Below, piece by piece: positions 6,180 to 13,477 of a stretch of DNA of 27,230 nucleotides. A program made the position numbers and the translations under genes. The notes beneath the pieces are model-generated. The model worked only from the letters and a program-made list of their open reading frames with translations, made no database searches and was not told the DNA's origin. The DNA comes from CAYJAD01 sp964370015 (GTDB taxonomy: Bacteria; Desulfobacterota; Desulfovibrionia; Desulfovibrionales; Desulfovibrionaceae), in the NCBI GenBank assembly GCA_964370015.1, contig CAYJHD010000027.1:1-27230 (forward strand). Direction: 5' to 3'. Every line of letters begins with the position of its first letter. Positions within the stretch are counted from its first letter, which is position 1.

Positions 6180-6575
6180 TTATCCTTCGCTTTTAATAGC
6201 AGGTTTAATATCTAAAAGCTTTGTGCCCGATAAGCAGTCTAAGCCTTGTACTGTGAGGGTATTGGCGCTTATGCGTTTAATTTCAACACGGGCCAGGGCT
6301 ATGGGATTGGGGCGATGGGGGGAGCGTAGGGCAAACGTTCCTGTTACCTCTTCAGAGTGTAGCCTTTTTTGTACCAAAAGATTTCTTTGAGATTGATCAA
6401 ACCAGTAAAGCAAGAGGATGGCATCTCCTTCTTGTAAGCCGAGCATGGCTTGCGCAAATTCAGCGTAGACAGTGACAGTACACTCTTTCCCATTGGTGAC
6501 GGTGAAATGTGGGCATTGTGCAAGGTCTGTATACGGTGTGGTGATTTCTCCGATAAATGTGAGTTTGGCTTGCAT
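6180..6575 (-). CDS. trmO: Short TrmO/TsaA-family tRNA methyltransferase-like protein
   Basis: The 131-residue product matches the TsaA-like (TrmO, YaeB) domain. This beta-barrel binds S-adenosylmethionine and, in E. coli, methylates N6-threonylcarbamoyl-A37 of tRNA-Thr. The hallmark is GTFALRSPHRPNPIALARV (about 79-97), and the second motif LDCLSGTKLLDIKP lies close to the C-terminus. The protein ends just after this core and lacks the roughly 100-residue C-terminal domain of E. coli TrmO. Many archaeal and anaerobe homologues have this short form, so I read it as complete, not truncated. Activity on tRNA is inferred from the family. The start has an AAGGG ribosome site 7 nt upstream on the minus strand. 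It is a single gene, convergent with the lipoproteins and divergent from the BMP transporter. Confidence 0.85.
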   Translation of the reverse strand: MQAKLTFIGEITTPYTDLAQCPHFTVTNGKECTVTVYAEFAQAMLGLQEGDAILLLYWFDQSQRNLLVQKRLHSEEVTGTFALRSPHRPNPIALARVEIKRISANTLTVQGLDCLSGTKLLDIKPAIKSEG

Positions 6576-6694
6576 GATGTTTTTTCCCTTTTGTGTATGG
6601 TGTTATGAGGAAATACTTAGCATATTTTTATTGAATAAAAAATGTGCAATTCTTATGAAAATTGTGCAAAAAAGTGTAAAAAGCTATTAATTAC

Positions 6695-6723
6695 TTGTAA
6701 AAGAAGTTGCTTGTTTTTATAAT
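6695..6723 (+). promoter_or_regulatory. Sigma-70-type promoter for the BMP transporter operon
   Basis: A perfect TATAAT (6718-6723) stands 17 bp after TTGTAA (6695-6700), a 4/6 match to the -35 consensus. It is the best promoter match upstream of the transporter genes. A start near 6730 would produce a leader of about 380 nt. Confidence 0.5.
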
Positions 6724-6935
6724 CCCTTGCGTCGATGTGTTTACTTGTGTGATTTGCTATTTATAATAGTAGGTTATATTTTTAATTTCCATGTGGCGTT
6801 TGGTTGCTGTATTTGGGTGAGCTATGGGGTTTTCATCAAATATAAGAGAAATTTCCATATCTGTCTGGTGGAAAAATCTATTTTGGCCAGGTTGTTTAAA
6901 AATAGCAAGGTGCAAGAAAACGGAAAAAGTCAAAA

Positions 6936-7031
6936 TGCGCAGACTTGCCCAAAGGGGGCACAGCATAGCCGCAAGCGAGTTTTGGGTCGTGCGGCTGTAG
7001 AGAGTAACGCGTATGAAACTGCATAAGCAGT
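6936..7031 (+). ncRNA. Candidate structured 5' leader RNA (three-way junction)
   Basis: TGCGC (6936-6940) can pair with GCGTA (7009-7013, one G-U) and enclose two hairpins: TGCCC/GGGCA (6946-6950/6956-6960) and ATAGCCGCA/TGCGGCTGT (6965-6973/6990-6998, one wobble). CCCAAA (6948-6953) in the first hairpin is also an exact complement of TTTGGG (6981-6986) in the loop of the second, allowing a loop-loop contact or an alternative fold. A small ACTGC-ATAA-GCAGT hairpin (7018-7031) and a short T-run follow. The arrangement resembles a riboswitch aptamer upstream of a transporter. It does not match the purine, cobalamin, TPP, ZTP or THF consensus as I know them. The folding was done by eye. Confidence 0.35.
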
Positions 7032-7109
7032 GTGACTTTTTATTGAAGACGCAGCAGATGGATGTTTTTTAACAGCTTGATATTTTTCATGAAAAGAGGA
7101 TTCATAGAG

Positions 7110-8144
7110 ATGCATTGTAAACTATTTGTTCACATGTTGTTTTGTGTTGTATTTTTATCTGCAAGCTATACATCTTTTGCCAACGAGCAAAAAGCAATTA
7201 AGACGTTCGCAATTCTTACACCAGAGCAAGGCACGGATTTTGGCTGGAATCAGCAAGGTGTGGTGGCAGCACAAGAGGTGGCTAAGTCCATGGGACTTAA
7301 CGTCATTGTTGCACAAGGTTTAGGATATGGGGATATTCGCTCCAGTATCCGAGAGCTTGTGGCTGACGGTGCAGAGTTTATTTTGGCTCATGCAGGTGGC
7401 TATAATACGGCTGGTGCTGAAATAGCTAAGGAAACACAGGTTCCTGTGGCCATAGTGGATCAGCCGCAGTTGTCACAAAAAAAACTTATCGCAGATTACA
7501 CGGCATCAGGGCACGAAGCGGCTTATTTGGCAGGATATTTAGCGAGCAAAATGACTCGAAGCAATATCATTGGCATTGTAACCTCTGGAGAGCCGCCCGC
7601 ATGGAATGCTCATTCTCATGCCTTTATTAAAGGAGCGCAACAGCATAACCCCCATATTAAAATTCATTATGCTGTCATAGGGCCTGCCGCCTATTCTGAT
7701 GCTACAGGGGCAAAACGTGTCACCGAGGCAGTCATTGCCACAGGGGCAGATATTATTTTAGGGCAGGGCAATGGTTCAAGTTTTGGTATGTTGCAAGCCA
7801 TTGAAACTAATAAAGCCAAAGATGGCGGTAAAGTATGGTTTATTGATGTCATTGGTGATAAGTCTCCCATTGATAAAGGACATTTACTTTCAGCCGTGGT
7901 GTGGGATTTTGTGCCCGTGTTTACAAAGCTTATTAATGACTTGCAAAGCGGAGCTTTAGGAGAAAACTCTTATCCTCTCACCATAAAAGATAAATCCACC
8001 TATCTATTAAAATCTCCCCATATTCCTGAAGATGTATGGAAGGAGATTATGGATATTCAAGATGACATTGTGAGTGGTAAGCTCATGGTCGAAAAAAATT
8101 ATGAAGTTGCCCCAGTGCATACTCTTGTGCAGCGTCTTGATTAA
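7110..8144 (+). CDS. BMP-family ABC transporter substrate-binding protein
   Basis: The product is a 344-residue periplasmic binding protein of the BMP/PnrA family. Characterised members bind nucleosides or related small molecules for ABC import. The signal peptide spans about residues 1-24 and ends in SFA before NEQ, with no lipobox, so the protein is soluble in the periplasm. The BMP core starts at AILTPEQGTDFGWNQQGVVA, in which the D-x-G/W-N element that closes over the ligand is visible. IIGIVTSGEPPAWNAHSHAF and a GADIILGQGNGSS segment follow. The start at 7110 has AGAGGA 9 nt upstream. In-frame ATGs at 7062 and 7089 would put charged residues ahead of the signal peptide and lack a ribosome site. 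It heads an importer operon with an ATPase and two permeases. The substrate cannot be read from sequence. Confidence 0.88.
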   Translation: MHCKLFVHMLFCVVFLSASYTSFANEQKAIKTFAILTPEQGTDFGWNQQGVVAAQEVAKSMGLNVIVAQGLGYGDIRSSIRELVADGAEFILAHAGGYNTAGAEIAKETQVPVAIVDQPQLSQKKLIADYTASGHEAAYLAGYLASKMTRSNIIGIVTSGEPPAWNAHSHAFIKGAQQHNPHIKIHYAVIGPAAYSDATGAKRVTEAVIATGADIILGQGNGSSFGMLQAIETNKAKDGGKVWFIDVIGDKSPIDKGHLLSAVVWDFVPVFTKLINDLQSGALGENSYPLTIKDKSTYLLKSPHIPEDVWKEIMDIQDDIVSGKLMVEKNYEVAPVHTLVQRLD

Positions 8145-8166
8145 TTGAAATGCATACTAAACCATT

Positions 8167-9741
8167 ATGCCAAATGTAGCATTTCATACTGTTTCAAAAA
8201 CCTTCTCTACCACACAAGCTTTATCTGAAGTGAGCTTTGTGTGTAGAGAAGGCGAGATACATGCCTTGCTCGGTGAAAATGGTGCAGGTAAATCAACGTT
8301 AGCAGGATTACTGGCAGGTTTTTACCTGCCCACGGCGGGAGAAATTACCATTGCAGACGCGGCAATGTGTTTAGATTCGCCGCAAAAAAGCTTGCAATGT
8401 GGCATAGGAGTGGTCTTTCAGCATCCTTTGTTGGTACCTGAGCTCACTGTCATTGAAAATTTGTCCTTGGGTAATGCATGGTGGAAAGCCCATACGGTAC
8501 AAAGCTCTTTGGTGCATTATGAAGAGCTTTGTAGCCTTCTGGGCATACATATTGATGCGCATAGACGAGTGAAACACCTAAGCTTAGGCGAACAACAGTA
8601 TGTAGAGATTATGCGAGCGTTATGGCATCAGCAAAAAATTCTTGTGTTTGATGAAGCAACAGCACTTTTATGCCCAAAAGAAGCAGAGCGTGTGGGTTCC
8701 ATCATGCAAATGCTTGCAGATAAAGGCCATACTATTCTTTATATCACACATAAATTACAAGAGGCCATCTCTTACTCTCATCGAATGACCATTTTGCGGC
8801 AAGGAAAAAAGGTAGCCGAAATATCTCCTGAAGCCATAGCGAAGGCAAAATGCCATAAAAATGTGCAGCAATTTGAACATGATTTATGTCGATATATTTT
8901 TGGAGAACAGTCAAACGAATCCTTGGTTTCTCAAAAAAAATATGCAGAAAAAATCATAGAAGTACATCATGGTGGGGAGGGAAGCAGAACAGGCATTCCT
9001 TTACTTAAAGCGCGTGACCTTTCAAGCCATAGCGAAGAGCACGCTTGCCCCATAAAAGATATATCTTTCGAAATATATGGCAATGAAATATTGGGAATTG
9101 CTGGAATTGATGGAAACGGGCAAAAACATTTTGCAGAAATTCTGGCAGGGCAGCGCATGCCCCAAAAGGGTTCTCTTTTTTTACACGGGGAAGAAATTAC
9201 AGAGCTTCGCAATGCGCAAAGACAAAAACTTGGCATACATTATGCCAGCGAAGATAGATTGTATGAAGGGCTGGTGGGCTCTGAAGACATTGCTTTTAAC
9301 CTTCAAGTCAAAAATATAGGGCTAAAGCCATTTTGGAAATACGGTATTGCCAAATGGAAACACATACAAAGCCATGCGCGAAAAATCATGGAATCGCTTT
9401 TTATTCCTCAAGAGCATCAAAAGAGCTCTACCAGAAGCCTTTCTGGGGGAACAATACAAAAAATTATTCTTGCCCGAGAACTCAATCAACCCAAGCTTTG
9501 TGTTTGTATTTTGCACCAACCTACACATGGTCTTGATGTGAGAACTGCGAAAGAATTGCATGAAAAAATACGTTTTAAATTGTATGAGAAGTGTAGTTTT
9601 ATCCTCATATCAAGTGATTTGAATGAACTTTTGTCTTTATCAACACATATTGCCGTCATGAAAAATGGAACCCTGAGTGATTCTTTTGTAAATGATGCTG
9701 ATTCTTACAAAAAAATGACTGATGCCATGGCAATACACTAA
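8167..9741 (+). CDS. ABC transporter ATP-binding protein, double NBD (BMP-associated)
   Basis: The 524-residue protein carries two fused nucleotide-binding domains, as in the ATPases of BMP/PnrA and sugar importers (YufO/NupO-like). The first domain is intact: Walker A GENGAGKST (36-44), Q-loop segment GVVFQHP, signature LSLGEQQ (about 138-144), and Walker B/catalytic Glu in LVFDEATALL. In the second domain Walker A is degenerate (GIDGNGQK, 313-320), the signature LSGGTIQK is present, and the Walker B position reads CILHQPTHGLD, with Gln in place of the catalytic Glu. This asymmetry is normal for the family. The gene starts 22 nt after the binding-protein stop with no clear ribosome site, and its end overlaps or abuts the first permease gene. 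Translation is therefore likely coupled through the operon. Confidence 0.9.
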   Translation: MPNVAFHTVSKTFSTTQALSEVSFVCREGEIHALLGENGAGKSTLAGLLAGFYLPTAGEITIADAAMCLDSPQKSLQCGIGVVFQHPLLVPELTVIENLSLGNAWWKAHTVQSSLVHYEELCSLLGIHIDAHRRVKHLSLGEQQYVEIMRALWHQQKILVFDEATALLCPKEAERVGSIMQMLADKGHTILYITHKLQEAISYSHRMTILRQGKKVAEISPEAIAKAKCHKNVQQFEHDLCRYIFGEQSNESLVSQKKYAEKIIEVHHGGEGSRTGIPLLKARDLSSHSEEHACPIKDISFEIYGNEILGIAGIDGNGQKHFAEILAGQRMPQKGSLFLHGEEITELRNAQRQKLGIHYASEDRLYEGLVGSEDIAFNLQVKNIGLKPFWKYGIAKWKHIQSHARKIMESLFIPQEHQKSSTRSLSGGTIQKIILARELNQPKLCVCILHQPTHGLDVRTAKELHEKIRFKLYEKCSFILISSDLNELLSLSTHIAVMKNGTLSDSFVNDADSYKKMTDAMAIH

Positions 9742-9742
9742 T

Positions 9743-10771
9743 ATGGACACGAAAAAAATGCCTTCTTATTATATCCCTCTTATGAAGAACGTGGCTCCTT
9801 TATTGCTGGCTTTTTCCTGCAGCGCCATTATTCTTTTATGTTTAAATACGAACCCCTTTGAATATTATGGATACATTTTTAAGCGGTGCTTGACCAACAG
9901 CTTGGGCTTTGAAGCCGTCCTATTAAAAATGACACCCATCCTTTGCATAAGTGCTGGAATTATGATCGCCTTTACAGCAGGAATTTGGAATTTAGGCGGC
10001 GATGGACAATTTTTGTTGGGGGCTATCTTTAGCGCTTTTTTCGCAACGCAGTTGACAGCGTTTATGCCACCTTTTCTATTTATTCCCTTATGTCTTCTTT
10101 TTTCTTTTATTATAGGAGCTTTGTGGATAGGTTCTCCGGCTTTCTTACATATAAAATACGGTATAAATGAGGTTGTGAGCACGCTCATGATGTCCTTTAT
10201 AGGTGTGAGCTTAGCAAATGTTCTCATTAGAAATCCTTTGCGAGATGCCACTGTTTCGCATCCACAAACATGCACTGTGGCAGTGGATGATCGTCTTTTT
10301 CGTCTTTTTGACAGCAGTGTGCATGTGGGGTTTTTACTTGCAGTCTTTATCATAATCTTTGTGCATTATATCTTACATCACACCGCCCTGGGGATAAAAT
10401 GGCGCATCATTGGAAACAGTAGAAAAGTGGCATATCATGCAGGGTATCCCGTCAAGGGTTTATTGGTTTTAGCATTTTGTTTGAGCGGCGCATGTATTGG
10501 CATGGCGGGAGCCATTGAAATTTTGGGTGTTCACGGTGCCGTTCAAGTTAACTGGAATCCAGCGTATAGTATACTTGTCATTCCCATTGTGTTTTTAGGA
10601 CGTTGTCATGGTGGAATGATTATTTTGTATTCTTTTCTTTTTTCTATACTGCTTGTTGGCGGGGAAAGTGCCTCGCGAGTTTTACAAGTGCCAAGCTATA
10701 CAATTCATATTCTATTGGCTCTTGTGATGCTTTTTAGTGCTGTAATTAATGGTATGTTTGATAGGAAATAA
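9743..10771 (+). CDS. ABC transporter permease 1 (BPD_transp_2 family, BMP-associated)
   Basis: The 342-residue product is an integral membrane protein with about 8-10 hydrophobic segments, of the permease type that partners BMP-binding proteins (YufP/NupP-like). Diagnostic segments are FTAGIWNLGGDGQFLLGAIF near residue 80, GINEVVSTLMMSFIG and the cytoplasmic IIGNSRKVAYHAGYPV loop that contacts the ATPase. The ATG at 9743 lies 1 nt after the ATPase stop and gives the N-terminus MDTKKMPSYYIPL. An in-frame ATG at 9722 would overlap the ATPase gene and add seven residues. Neither has a good ribosome site, so the choice is tentative. It forms the heterodimeric channel with the next permease. Confidence 0.87.
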   Translation: MDTKKMPSYYIPLMKNVAPLLLAFSCSAIILLCLNTNPFEYYGYIFKRCLTNSLGFEAVLLKMTPILCISAGIMIAFTAGIWNLGGDGQFLLGAIFSAFFATQLTAFMPPFLFIPLCLLFSFIIGALWIGSPAFLHIKYGINEVVSTLMMSFIGVSLANVLIRNPLRDATVSHPQTCTVAVDDRLFRLFDSSVHVGFLLAVFIIIFVHYILHHTALGIKWRIIGNSRKVAYHAGYPVKGLLVLAFCLSGACIGMAGAIEILGVHGAVQVNWNPAYSILVIPIVFLGRCHGGMIILYSFLFSILLVGGESASRVLQVPSYTIHILLALVMLFSAVINGMFDRK

Positions 10772-10825
10772 TGCGTACAATTTCAAGGTGTAAGCCCTGA
10801 GACAAAAGCTACAGGATATTTGAAA

Positions 10826-11749
10826 ATGATATACGACACCTTTGTAACAACACTTGTACTGGGCGCGACCATGGCGGCTTTTCCCTTTTTTTTGGCTGGC
10901 TTTGGTGAAATGCTTTCAGAACAAGCTGGTGTTTTAAATCTTGGGCTTGAGGGGATGATGCTTGCGGGAGCTTTCACAAGTTTTTATCTTGTGTATGAAA
11001 CACAGAGTTATGCTCTCGGGTTTTTAGGCGGTGCCAGTGCTGGATTACTGGTGGCTTTGGTGGTGGTTTTTTTCTGCATATGGCGAGCCGTTGATCAAGT
11101 GGTATTGGGTTTAGCCCTTACTTTTGTGGTGCAGGGGGGAACATCGCTCTTGCATCATATACATTTTGCAAGGACATATCCACGACTAGAGCCCCTCGAA
11201 AGCTTTTCTCTTCCTTTTTTGTCACAGATTCCCTTTGTGGGGGGAGTCTTTCACATAACACCCTTTACATGTGCATGTGTATGCGCTCTGTGCGGGATGA
11301 TATATTTTTATAAAAGAAGTACGTTAAGGCTTCAGCTCATGGCCGCCGGTTCAAATCCAAAGGCTCTAGATGTTTTTGGGACAAATGTATTTGCACTGCG
11401 TACAGGAATTGTGCTTTTTACTGGTGCGATGGCGGGGCTAGGCGGGGCGTATATGGTGATTTTGGGATCAGGCATTTTTGTTCCTAACATGACCAATGGA
11501 GCAGGCTTTATTGCCATTGTTTTAGCCATGGTAGCCAATGGCAGAACTCTTTGGCTCTTTTTAGGCGCTCTTTTATTTGGAATGAGTTTGTCAGCGAGCA
11601 CGATCTTACAATTACTTGGCTCCACAGTATCTACAGATATTACTCATATGACTCCGTTTATCCTTATTATGATTGTATTGGCACTTTTCAGGCGTCATGT
11701 TGCTTTTCCCAAAGCCTTAGGGCAACCTTATGTACGAACAAAGAGATAA
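10826..11749 (+). CDS. ABC transporter permease 2 (BPD_transp_2 family, BMP-associated)
   Basis: The 307-residue product is the second permease of the importer (YufQ/NupQ-like), with about 8-9 membrane segments. It shows the family start MLSEQAGVLNLGLEGMMLAG near residues 31-50, the LMAAGSNPKALDVFGTN cytoplasmic loop and the GAMAGLGGAYMVILGSG segment. The ATG at 10826 has AGGA 9 nt upstream and gives MIYDTFVTTLVLG. A TTG at 10820 is too close to the ribosome site. The gene follows permease 1 after 54 nt and is probably in the same transcript. With the binding protein and the double ATPase, the importer is complete. Confidence 0.88.
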   Translation: MIYDTFVTTLVLGATMAAFPFFLAGFGEMLSEQAGVLNLGLEGMMLAGAFTSFYLVYETQSYALGFLGGASAGLLVALVVVFFCIWRAVDQVVLGLALTFVVQGGTSLLHHIHFARTYPRLEPLESFSLPFLSQIPFVGGVFHITPFTCACVCALCGMIYFYKRSTLRLQLMAAGSNPKALDVFGTNVFALRTGIVLFTGAMAGLGGAYMVILGSGIFVPNMTNGAGFIAIVLAMVANGRTLWLFLGALLFGMSLSASTILQLLGSTVSTDITHMTPFILIMIVLALFRRHVAFPKALGQPYVRTKR

Positions 11750-11772
11750 CCATGGCAGCTGAGAATATGATT

Positions 11773-11820
11773 TTTTGCTTAAGCCCTCTGTGGCTAAGAG
11801 CATCTTGGCTTTGAGCAAAA
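11773..11820 (+). other. Long intercistronic stem-loop
   Basis: TTTTGCTTAAGCC (11773-11785) can pair with GGCTTTGAGCAAAA (11807-11820) with two wobbles and one extra base. The inner loop can form CTCT/AGAG. No T-run follows, so it is more likely a processing or stability element between the permease and the oxidoreductase than a terminator. Confidence 0.45.
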
Positions 11821-11856
11821 CTATAAACGCGCTAGAAGACAATAGAGAGGGATACA

Positions 11857-12945
11857 ATGACGCTTTTTGAAAAGAGTACACTTAAAAAATTACGCCTAAA
11901 AAATAGATTTTTTCGTGCTTCCACATGGGAAGCCTTGGCCACAGAAGAAGGTCGCATGACTCCTGAGCTCTTCGCTCTTCACGAAAAACTTGCTCAAGGG
12001 GGTGTAGGATCTCTTTTGACAGGATATGCCTTTGTGACGAAAGAGGAACAGCCTAACCCCAATATGCTTGGAATTTATGATGATAGCTTTATAGATATGT
12101 ATAAAGAGCTCACTGCCATGTGTAATTTGTATGATACGAAGATTTTTTTACAAGTGGCGTACGGCGGTTCCATGTCCTATTTAACCCCCCCTTCGGAAAA
12201 AATTTTTGCACCCTCTGCCATTGTCAATGAAGCCACGGGAATTATGCCCATGGCCATGACGAAGGAAGACATTGAATATTTAAAAGACGCCTTTGTGCAG
12301 GCTTGCGTTAGAGCGGAAAAGGCCGGTTTTCATGGCGTGCAAATTCATTCGGCCCATGGTTATCTTTTGAGTCAATTTCTTTCTCCTGACTATAACGTGC
12401 GTGACGATGAATATGGCGGCTGCCTTGAAAATAGAGTACGTTTTTTACGTGAAATTATTGAAGATGTTAAGTGTATAGTGCATGAAGATTTTGTGGTCAT
12501 GGCAAAAATAAATTCAGAAGATTTTACAGAAAAGGGTCTCACCCAAGAAGAAAGTTTACAGGCCATTAAAATATTGGAAAAAGCTGGGCTCGATGCCGTT
12601 GAAGTGAGCGGTGGTAATCTTTCGTCTAAGCATGTGCTTCAAGAAAATCTTGGTTGCAGCAGAAAAAAAGTCACTGCACAAACACAATCGTATTTCTCTT
12701 CTTTTGTTAAAGAGCTTGTGAAGCAGGTGACCATTCCGGTTATCTTAACTGGAGGGCATATCAACTATCAGCATTTAGAGGTCTTACATAAAGAGCATGG
12801 TATCGCGTATTTTGGCATGAGCCGTCCACTCATTGCTGAGCCAGACCTTATGAACATTTGGGAAAAAGCCCCCGAGACAAAGCCTAAATGTATTTCTTGT
12901 GGAAAATGTTTTAGCAAGAAAGGTAACTATTGTATTTTACACTAA
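11857..12945 (+). CDS. Old Yellow Enzyme-family NADH:flavin oxidoreductase
   Basis: The 362-residue protein is a TIM-barrel FMN enzyme of the Old Yellow Enzyme family, which reduces activated C=C bonds or related electrophiles. Visible motifs include KNRFFRAST near residue 15, the active-site pair His164-x-x-His167 in IHSAHGYLLSQFLSP, the family motif DEYGGCLENRVRFLREI, and the FMN-phosphate end region VILTGGH...FGMSRPLIAEPDL. A Cys cluster ends the protein: Cys345, Cys348, Cys351 and Cys359. It recalls the 4Fe-4S site of 2,4-dienoyl-CoA reductase and trimethylamine dehydrogenase but with tighter spacing. The C-terminal FAD/NAD domains of those enzymes are absent. The start has GAGAGGG 5-6 nt upstream. 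It follows the importer by 107 nt with no terminator, so co-expression is likely. The substrate is unknown. Confidence 0.88.
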   Translation: MTLFEKSTLKKLRLKNRFFRASTWEALATEEGRMTPELFALHEKLAQGGVGSLLTGYAFVTKEEQPNPNMLGIYDDSFIDMYKELTAMCNLYDTKIFLQVAYGGSMSYLTPPSEKIFAPSAIVNEATGIMPMAMTKEDIEYLKDAFVQACVRAEKAGFHGVQIHSAHGYLLSQFLSPDYNVRDDEYGGCLENRVRFLREIIEDVKCIVHEDFVVMAKINSEDFTEKGLTQEESLQAIKILEKAGLDAVEVSGGNLSSKHVLQENLGCSRKKVTAQTQSYFSSFVKELVKQVTIPVILTGGHINYQHLEVLHKEHGIAYFGMSRPLIAEPDLMNIWEKAPETKPKCISCGKCFSKKGNYCILH

Positions 12946-12975
12946 TATAAGACAGTATAAGCTAGAAAATTTTGT

Positions 12976-13010
12976 AAAAGGCACTTTCGTGAAGGGAGTG
13001 CCTTTTGTTT
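12976..13010 (+). terminator. Intrinsic terminator of the transporter-oxidoreductase operon
   Basis: AAAAGGCACT (12976-12985) pairs perfectly with AGTGCCTTTT (12997-13006) over an 11-nt loop, and TTTTGTTTT follows. It lies about 30 nt after the oxidoreductase stop. Confidence 0.88.
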
Positions 13011-13149
13011 TATACAAGTTGGCCCATATAACAGAGTGTGTAGCATGTTTATTTATGCTTTCGTTTTGCAGAAAAATAAAATTTACCATTGGTGATGTGC
13101 AAGAGCATTGCTTTTTCTTAGTATCTTAGTGCTTTTCTTATGAAAAAAC

Positions 13150-13177
13150 TTGACATTCAAGAGTGTGCTCTTATTCT
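13150..13177 (+). promoter_or_regulatory. Sigma-70-type promoter for the VCBS/RTX gene, with operator-like repeat
   Basis: A perfect TTGACA (13150-13155) stands 16 bp before TATTCT (13172-13177), a 4/6 match to the -10 consensus. AAGAG (13159-13163) and CTCTT (13168-13172) form a 5-4-5 inverted repeat in the spacer, a position where a bound repressor would block polymerase. Confidence 0.45.
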
Positions 13178-13338
13178 ATAACGAAAGAAATGTAATTTTA
13201 TACATTTTTATACTTTAATCCTCTACCTATCAGAACAAGCCTCGCCCCTCGCTCACGCTCGCTTTTTCTTCCTTCTCCCCCTTCATTTTGAGTGCTTGTG
13301 GCCTGTAAAATTCATTTTTTAGGCTAAGAATCCTTGCT

Positions 13339-13360
13339 CCGGGTACGCATAGTACTCCGG
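13339..13360. repeat. Imperfect palindrome in GC-rich leader block
   Basis: CCGG-GTAC (13339-13346) mirrors GTAC-T-CCGG (13352-13360) with one bulged T and a GCATA loop. The GC-rich, REP-like look differs from the surrounding AT-rich DNA. Whether it recurs in the genome cannot be seen from this window. Confidence 0.4.
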
Positions 13361-13477
13361 TCGTCTGTCCTAGTGACTTTTACAATCTACCTTTGTGTCT
13401 TCTTCTTTATATATGTGAAAACTATCCGGCATGGAGTTGCAAGATATACACAAAGTTTCAAATGAAAGGAATAAGTT

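Larger units (their letters stand above)
6576..7109. other. Divergent intergenic region with long transporter leader
   Basis: No credible gene is present. A 99-codon frame starting with TTG at 6727 has no family resemblance and overlaps the structured segment. The first 100 bases should contain the minus-strand promoter of the trmO-like gene. A sigma-70-like promoter points rightward at 6695-6723, leaving a leader of about 380 nt before the binding-protein gene. This leader includes a GC-rich foldable block at 6936-7031. Confidence 0.6.
13011..13477. other. Intergenic region and probable long leader of the VCBS/RTX gene
   Basis: There is no credible gene here. A 76-codon frame crossing the oxidoreductase end and an 18-codon minus-strand frame (13230-13286) have no support. 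A sigma-70-like promoter (13150-13177) contains an AAGAG/CTCTT inverted repeat in its spacer. From about 13230 to 13375 the sequence turns markedly GC-richer, with a pyrimidine-rich run holding repeated CGCT units and a palindromic element (13339-13360). If the promoter is real, this block lies inside a leader of about 290 nt. Confidence 0.5.

Noticed and set aside
6727..7026. 99-codon frame with a TTG start before the BMP importer
   Set aside because: It has no ribosome site, its composition is implausible, and it overlaps the foldable leader. It looks like a chance frame.
12899..13129. 76-codon frame overlapping the end of the oxidoreductase gene
   Set aside because: It spans the intrinsic terminator at 12976-13010 and begins within the oxidoreductase coding sequence in another frame.
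13230..13286. 18-codon minus-strand frame (MKGEKEEKASVSEGRGLF)
   Set aside because: It is clean but has no ribosome site and lies in a low-complexity purine-rich stretch, so composition alone explains it.
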